DNA of 9,117 nucleotides from the NCBI GenBank assembly GCA_031262845.1, contig JAISGZ010000136.1:1-9117 (forward strand), given 5' to 3'. The stretch is from Propionibacteriaceae bacterium. Its GTDB lineage: Bacteria; Actinomycetota; Actinomycetes; Propionibacteriales; Propionibacteriaceae. Below the pieces are notes generated by a model that saw only the letters and a program-made list of their open reading frames with translations, was not told where the DNA came from and made no database searches. Position numbers and translations under genes: made by a program. Below, in pieces: positions 5,636 through 9,117 of the stretch (positions are counted from its first letter, which is position 1; every line of letters begins with the position of its first letter).

Positions 5636-6955
5636 ATGGGTTTGATCAAAGCGGCGACGGGTGCTTTGGGTGGCGCCTTGGCGGATTCGTGGCGGGACTT
5701 TTTCGTCAGCGAATCGCTGGACCCCGAGGTTTTACTGACCAAGGGCCAGAAACGGGCTGGCGGTCGTAGTTCCAACAAAAAGGGCACGGAGAACGTCATC
5801 TCGTCGGGCTCAGTCGTGGTCGTCAACCAGGGACAGTGCGCTTTTATCGTCCAGCAAGGGATGATCGTCGAATTAGTGGCCGAACCGGGTGAATTCGTCT
5901 GGGACAACTCGACTGAGCCGTCACTGTTCTACGGCGACCTCAGCGCTCAGATCACGACCTCCTTCGAACGCTTGGCCCAGCGCCTGACGTTCGGCGGCGA
6001 ACCGGGTGTCGACCAGCGGATCTACTACGTCAACACGAAGGAAATCACGGGCAACCGCTTCGGTACGGCCAATCCGATTCCTTTCCGGGTGGTCGATCAG
6101 AACATCGGCCTGGACGTCGACATATCGATTCGCTGCAACGGTGTTTACTCGTATCGCATCACCGACCCGATCATGTTTTACAGCCAGGTGGCGGGCAACG
6201 TCGAGCAGGATTACCGGCGCGACCAGATCGACGCCCAGCTGAAAGCCGAATTACTGGCCGCTCTGCAACCGGCCTTGGCCAAGATTTCCGCCCTGGGAAT
6301 CCGCTATTCGGCCTTGCCGGGACACGGTCCTGAAATTCAAGAGGCGCTCAACGAAGTGCTCTCCCAGCAGTGGGGAGCGGCTCGCGGTCTGACCATCGCC
6401 AGCGTCGCCATCAACTCGGCCACCGCCTCGCCCGAAGACGAGGCCATGATCAAGCAACTGCAATCGGCGGCCGTGATGCGGAACCCGTCGATGGCGGCGG
6501 CCAATATCGTGGCCGCACAAGCCGACGCCATGCGGTCGGCAGCCCAGAACGCCGGTGGGGCAATGGTCGGCTTCGCCGGTCTCGGGATGGCTCAGCAAGC
6601 CGGGGCCGTCAACGCCCAGGACTTGTTCGCCCTCGGACAGGCCCAGGCGCAACAAGCCCAAGCCGCCCAGTTGGCCCAACAGGCCCAATTGGCACAAGCC
6701 GTACCGGGCGGAGCAGCCGTCCCAGCGGCGGCCGATGGCGCCGCCGCGCCCGTGGCTCAAGCCTGGACCTGCCCTCAGTGTGGGACGTCGAATACCGGCA
6801 AGTTCTGCACCAATTGCGGCGCCGCCAAACCGGCCGGCGCGGTCATCTACGTCTGCAGCAACTGTGGTTGGGCGCCGCCGGATCCGACGCATCCGCCGAA
6901 GTTCTGTGCCAATTGCGGCGATCCCTTCGACGCCGCTGACGCCCGTCCGGCCTGA
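5636..6955 (+). CDS. SPFH/band 7 protein with C-terminal double zinc ribbon (YdjI-like)
   Basis: This is a 439-residue protein of the SPFH family often labelled 'virion core protein'-like. The start MGLIKAATGALGGALADSWRD resembles the conserved N-terminus of YdjI-type proteins. The SPFH domain spans about residues 57-263 (SGSVVVVNQGQCAFIV, PGEFVWD, NPIPFRVVD). An Ala-rich helical part and a Gln/Ala tract (335-355) lead to two zinc ribbons: Cys379, 382, 391, 394 and Cys407, 410, 424, 427. No membrane helix is evident, so membrane contact probably depends on partners. In Bacillus subtilis YdjI acts with YdjG and YdjH to bring PspA to the membrane; both partner families are encoded next door here. 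ATG 5636 is chosen for spacing from AAAGGG (5624-5629) and family fit. ATG 5633 and TTG 5618 are in frame but less likely. Confidence 0.9.
   Translation: MGLIKAATGALGGALADSWRDFFVSESLDPEVLLTKGQKRAGGRSSNKKGTENVISSGSVVVVNQGQCAFIVQQGMIVELVAEPGEFVWDNSTEPSLFYGDLSAQITTSFERLAQRLTFGGEPGVDQRIYYVNTKEITGNRFGTANPIPFRVVDQNIGLDVDISIRCNGVYSYRITDPIMFYSQVAGNVEQDYRRDQIDAQLKAELLAALQPALAKISALGIRYSALPGHGPEIQEALNEVLSQQWGAARGLTIASVAINSATASPEDEAMIKQLQSAAVMRNPSMAAANIVAAQADAMRSAAQNAGGAMVGFAGLGMAQQAGAVNAQDLFALGQAQAQQAQAAQLAQQAQLAQAVPGGAAVPAAADGAAAPVAQAWTCPQCGTSNTGKFCTNCGAAKPAGAVIYVCSNCGWAPPDPTHPPKFCANCGDPFDAADARPA
6638..6700 (+). repeat. Gln/Ala-rich low-complexity tract in the SPFH protein
   Basis: Twenty-one codons encode almost only Gln, Ala and Leu (for example QAQAQQAQAA and AQLAQQAQLAQA), built from repeats of gcc-cag and gcc-caa. 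It lies between the SPFH/helical part and the zinc ribbons. It probably forms a helical or flexible spacer. Confidence 0.7.
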
Positions 6956-6960
6956 GCCCG

Positions 6961-8214
6961 ATGCCCACGCCAACGGAACCACCACAGCGAGGGGAAACTG
7001 CGGCGCAGTCGCCTGCCCCAGCGTTTGAGAATCCGGCCCCGGCTGGTCAAACCGCTGGGGTGGTGACACCGACCGTTGGGGCAGCAACTGCGCCTGTAGC
7101 AACCGCCGCTCCCGTGGGCCGGGTGACGGCGCTCGATAGTGTCGTCGAATACAAGTGCCCGAACTGTGGTGGCACAGTCACGTTTGACGCTGTCAGCGGA
7201 CAAATGGTGTGTGGTTATTGCGGCAGTTCGTTCGACCCGGCGACGTTTGCCGAGTCAGCCGCTTTGGCCGTGCAACAGGACACACCCCCGACGGCACCGG
7301 CCGAGAGCCAGTGGACAGCCGACGAGCTGAGCCATTTACGCCAGTACACCTGCCCCAGTTGTGGCGGCGAAATTCTGACCGACACGACGACGGCCGCCAC
7401 TCACTGCCCTTACTGTGATTCGCCGACCATTCTGCCGAGTCAGCTGACCGGCGCTCGGAAACCGGACGCCGTCTTACCTTTCAGTGTGACCAAGGAACAG
7501 GTCACCCAGGCACTTCACGACCATCTCCGGGGCAAGCGCCTGGCGCCCAAGATGTTCCGTAGCCAGGCCCGGATCGAATCGATCACCGGGCTGTATGTGC
7601 CGTTCTGGCTGTTCGACACCCACTTGGCCGCTGACATCACGTTCCAGGCCAAGACTGTCTCGACCTGGACCGATTCGCGCAACCAGTACACCCGGACCGA
7701 CACCTACCGGGTCCGGCGGGCCGGTTCCGTCGTCTATGAGCGGGTGCCGGTGGACGCGGCGACCAAGATTGACAACACCTACACCGAAGCCATCGAGCCT
7801 TTCGACTATGAAGCGGCGATGGTTTACCAACCGACCTACCTACTCGGTTATCTGGCCCAGACCTACGACGCCGACGCCGATAGTTGCCGCCCCCGGGCTC
7901 ACCAGCGGATGACGGCGGCGCTGCGGAATTCCTTCGCTGCTTCGCTCAGTTCGTACGACTCGTTCTCCGTTGACGAGGAACAGATTCACGTCACCGGCGA
8001 GCGCGTTCATTACGCCATGTTGCCGGTCTGGCTACTCAATACGATCTATCGCGGCCAGACCTACACCTTCGCCATGAACGGGCAAACCGGCGAATTCGTC
8101 GGCCAGCTGCCGGTCGATTGGCGGCGTTTCTGGGGCTGGTTTATCGGCTTGTTTCTCGTCATCGGCACTGTGGTCGCGGTCATCGCTTACTTCTTGTTAG
8201 GCGGTGAGCTGTGA
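6961..8214 (+). CDS. TFIIB-type zinc ribbon membrane protein (YdjG-like)
   Basis: This is a 417-residue protein. Residues 1-60 are Pro/Ala/Thr-rich and probably disordered. Two zinc ribbons follow: YKCPNCGG...VCGYCG (Cys66, 69, 84, 87) and YTCPSCGG...HCPYCD (Cys131, 134, 149, 152). Next come the conserved LPFSVTKEQ segment (172-180) and ITGLYVPFWLFD (208-219), both typical of the YdjG-type family. A long soluble region ends in one C-terminal membrane helix (about 390-412). The family is predicted to be a membrane partner of SPFH and TPM proteins, not a transcription factor despite its name. ATG 6961 lies 5 bases after the SPFH stop with no clear Shine-Dalgarno, so it probably depends on reinitiation; a start further inside the disordered N-terminus cannot be excluded. 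Its own stop overlaps the TPM gene start. Confidence 0.88.
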   Translation: MPTPTEPPQRGETAAQSPAPAFENPAPAGQTAGVVTPTVGAATAPVATAAPVGRVTALDSVVEYKCPNCGGTVTFDAVSGQMVCGYCGSSFDPATFAESAALAVQQDTPPTAPAESQWTADELSHLRQYTCPSCGGEILTDTTTAATHCPYCDSPTILPSQLTGARKPDAVLPFSVTKEQVTQALHDHLRGKRLAPKMFRSQARIESITGLYVPFWLFDTHLAADITFQAKTVSTWTDSRNQYTRTDTYRVRRAGSVVYERVPVDAATKIDNTYTEAIEPFDYEAAMVYQPTYLLGYLAQTYDADADSCRPRAHQRMTAALRNSFAASLSSYDSFSVDEEQIHVTGERVHYAMLPVWLLNTIYRGQTYTFAMNGQTGEFVGQLPVDWRRFWGWFIGLFLVIGTVVAVIAYFLLGGEL

Positions 8215-9117
8215 GGCGGCTTGGTCTGTTCGCGCTTTCAACCCGGCTTCATCGACGCCGGGCGGTTGTCAGCCGTCGTGTCGTCGCTGTCGCTTCTGCG
8301 ACCGTCAATGTCCAAACTGGCGCCCGGGCGAATCATCAAGGGCGTATCCGTAGCACCCGTTGGGGCGCCCTACTCCTCGCCCTTGTGGCCGGCCTGACCG
8401 GGTTGTTCGGCTGGCTTGCCCCTACCCTAGCCGAGGCCGATCCCGTGCTGGTGTCAGATGAGGCGAGCCTACTGTCGCCGGCTGACGAAGCGACTCTGAC
8501 CAGCCGGGCCGAACAGATTCGTGAGACTTACGGCTTCACTGTCCTCATCCACACCCTGCCCAGCCTCAACGGGGTCGATGTCCAAGTCGCCAACCGGACC
8601 TATTTCAACCAACAGGCGCCCGGTGCTGACGGCATCACTTTCCTCATCGCTATGGCCACGCGGGACGCCAATATCTGGACCACGCCCGGTCGTGGTGAAA
8701 CCTCGTTCACCGTCTACGGCCGCGAGAAAATCGCTAGTCAAGTCCAAAGTCTCTTGTCAGAGGGTGATTATGGGAAGGCTTTCGGGACCTTCCTGGACCT
8801 CGTCGACGAGTTCTTGGCCGAGGCCGCGACCGGCCAGCCGTACGACAGTGGCCACCGCTATCTGACCTACAACCCAGCCGTCGTGGCCGCCATCATTGGC
8901 GCCGCCGTCGGGCTGCTCAGCGCCGGGATCACGGTCCTGGTCTGGAAGCGGAAACTCAAGACCGCCCGCCCGGCCACGGCCGCCGCCGAATACGAAACCC
9001 CCGGCAGTCTCCAGATCACGGTTCAGCAGGACGAGCACATCAACAGTCACACCGCCGTCGTGCCGATCCCCCAAGTCTCCAGTAGTGGTGGCGGTGGTGG
9101 TTTCTCGTCTGGTGGTG
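8211..9117 (+). CDS. TPM-domain membrane protein (YdjH/YgcG-like), 3' end cut by window
   Basis: The frame is open from GTG 8211 to the right edge (302 full codons). The GTG shares bases with the preceding stop (GTGA), and GGTGA (8203-8207) may serve as ribosome site. No other ATG, GTG or TTG occurs in frame before codon 59, inside the hydrophobic core. Residues 1-50 are unusually basic. About 51-75 form a signal-anchor or signal peptide (GALLLALVAGLTGLFGWLAPTLAEA). The TPM domain covers about 77-205: VLVSDEASLLSPADEATL, YGFTVLIHT, GADGITFLIAMATRDANIWTT. A membrane helix lies at about 223-246, followed by a tail turning into SSSGGGGGFSSGG, the Gly/Ser-rich end usual in this family. TPM domains are extracytoplasmic; some have acid-phosphatase activity, but none is shown for this branch. 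It completes the SPFH/zinc-ribbon/TPM set. Confidence 0.85.
   Translation, partial: MRRLGLFALSTRLHRRRAVVSRRVVAVASATVNVQTGARANHQGRIRSTRWGALLLALVAGLTGLFGWLAPTLAEADPVLVSDEASLLSPADEATLTSRAEQIRETYGFTVLIHTLPSLNGVDVQVANRTYFNQQAPGADGITFLIAMATRDANIWTTPGRGETSFTVYGREKIASQVQSLLSEGDYGKAFGTFLDLVDEFLAEAATGQPYDSGHRYLTYNPAVVAAIIGAAVGLLSAGITVLVWKRKLKTARPATAAAEYETPGSLQITVQQDEHINSHTAVVPIPQVSSSGGGGGFSSGG

Noticed and set aside
5636..6955. Viral origin suggested by the 'virion core protein' label sometimes given to this SPFH family
   Set aside because: That name is an annotation carry-over. The gene sits among cellular genes of the same composition and no phage gene is present in the window.
6251..7102. A 283-codon open frame on the minus strand across the SPFH and zinc-ribbon genes
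   Set aside because: It lies opposite two well-supported genes with recognisable motifs, shows no domain of its own, and long antisense frames are common in GC-rich DNA.
8204..8353. A 49-codon Cys-rich frame (GTG 8204 to TAG 8351) encoding CQPSCRRCRFCDRQCPNW, which looks like a small zinc-binding peptide
   Set aside because: It overlaps the N-terminus of the TPM gene in another frame. It has no properly spaced ribosome site, and its Cys codons come from the repeated tgtcgtcgctgtcg composition of the Arg/Val-rich leader. Noted only because the neighbours are true zinc ribbons.

Overview
The window reads as a chromosomal segment of a high-GC Gram-positive bacterium (Actinomycetota). The grounds are its GC-rich codon use, GTG starts, and a ppk gene followed directly by a MutT1-type NUDIX gene, as in mycobacteria and relatives. 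The genus cannot be fixed from sequence alone. All genes are on the + strand, and no gene-free stretch exceeds about 170 bases. I see no tRNA, rRNA, CRISPR array, insertion sequence or phage gene.

Region 1 (1-3076) holds polyphosphate kinase 1 (ppk) and a NUDIX hydrolase that overlap by one base (TGATG), so they are probably translationally coupled. The PPK1 core is complete. It is preceded by about 166 residues of Ala/Asp/Thr-rich sequence containing ten tandem 5-residue units. The reading frame is open to the left edge and has no ATG or GTG before the core, so the true start probably lies outside the window. A strong hairpin follows the NUDIX gene.

Region 2 (3077-5489) holds two predicted surface proteins. 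The first is a type II membrane protein with 29 uninterrupted pentapeptide repeats on the predicted outer face. The second is a type I membrane protein with a signal peptide, two Ig-like beta domains, a Ser/Thr/Ala-rich stalk, one membrane helix and an acidic, proline-rich cytoplasmic tail. A terminator-like hairpin and an actinobacterial-type promoter separate them, so they are probably separate transcription units.

Region 3 (5490-9117) is a tight three-gene cluster. It encodes an SPFH/band 7 protein with two C-terminal zinc ribbons (YdjI-like), a TFIIB-type double zinc-ribbon membrane protein (YdjG-like) and a TPM-domain membrane protein (YdjH-like, cut by the right edge). The three families match those encoded beside pspA in Bacillus subtilis, where they link the phage-shock protein PspA to the membrane. 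The gene order differs here and no pspA is visible in the window. This envelope-stress-type module is the most interesting part of the window. The TPM gene was recovered by reading the frame directly: it starts at a GTG inside the stop of the preceding gene and runs off the right end.
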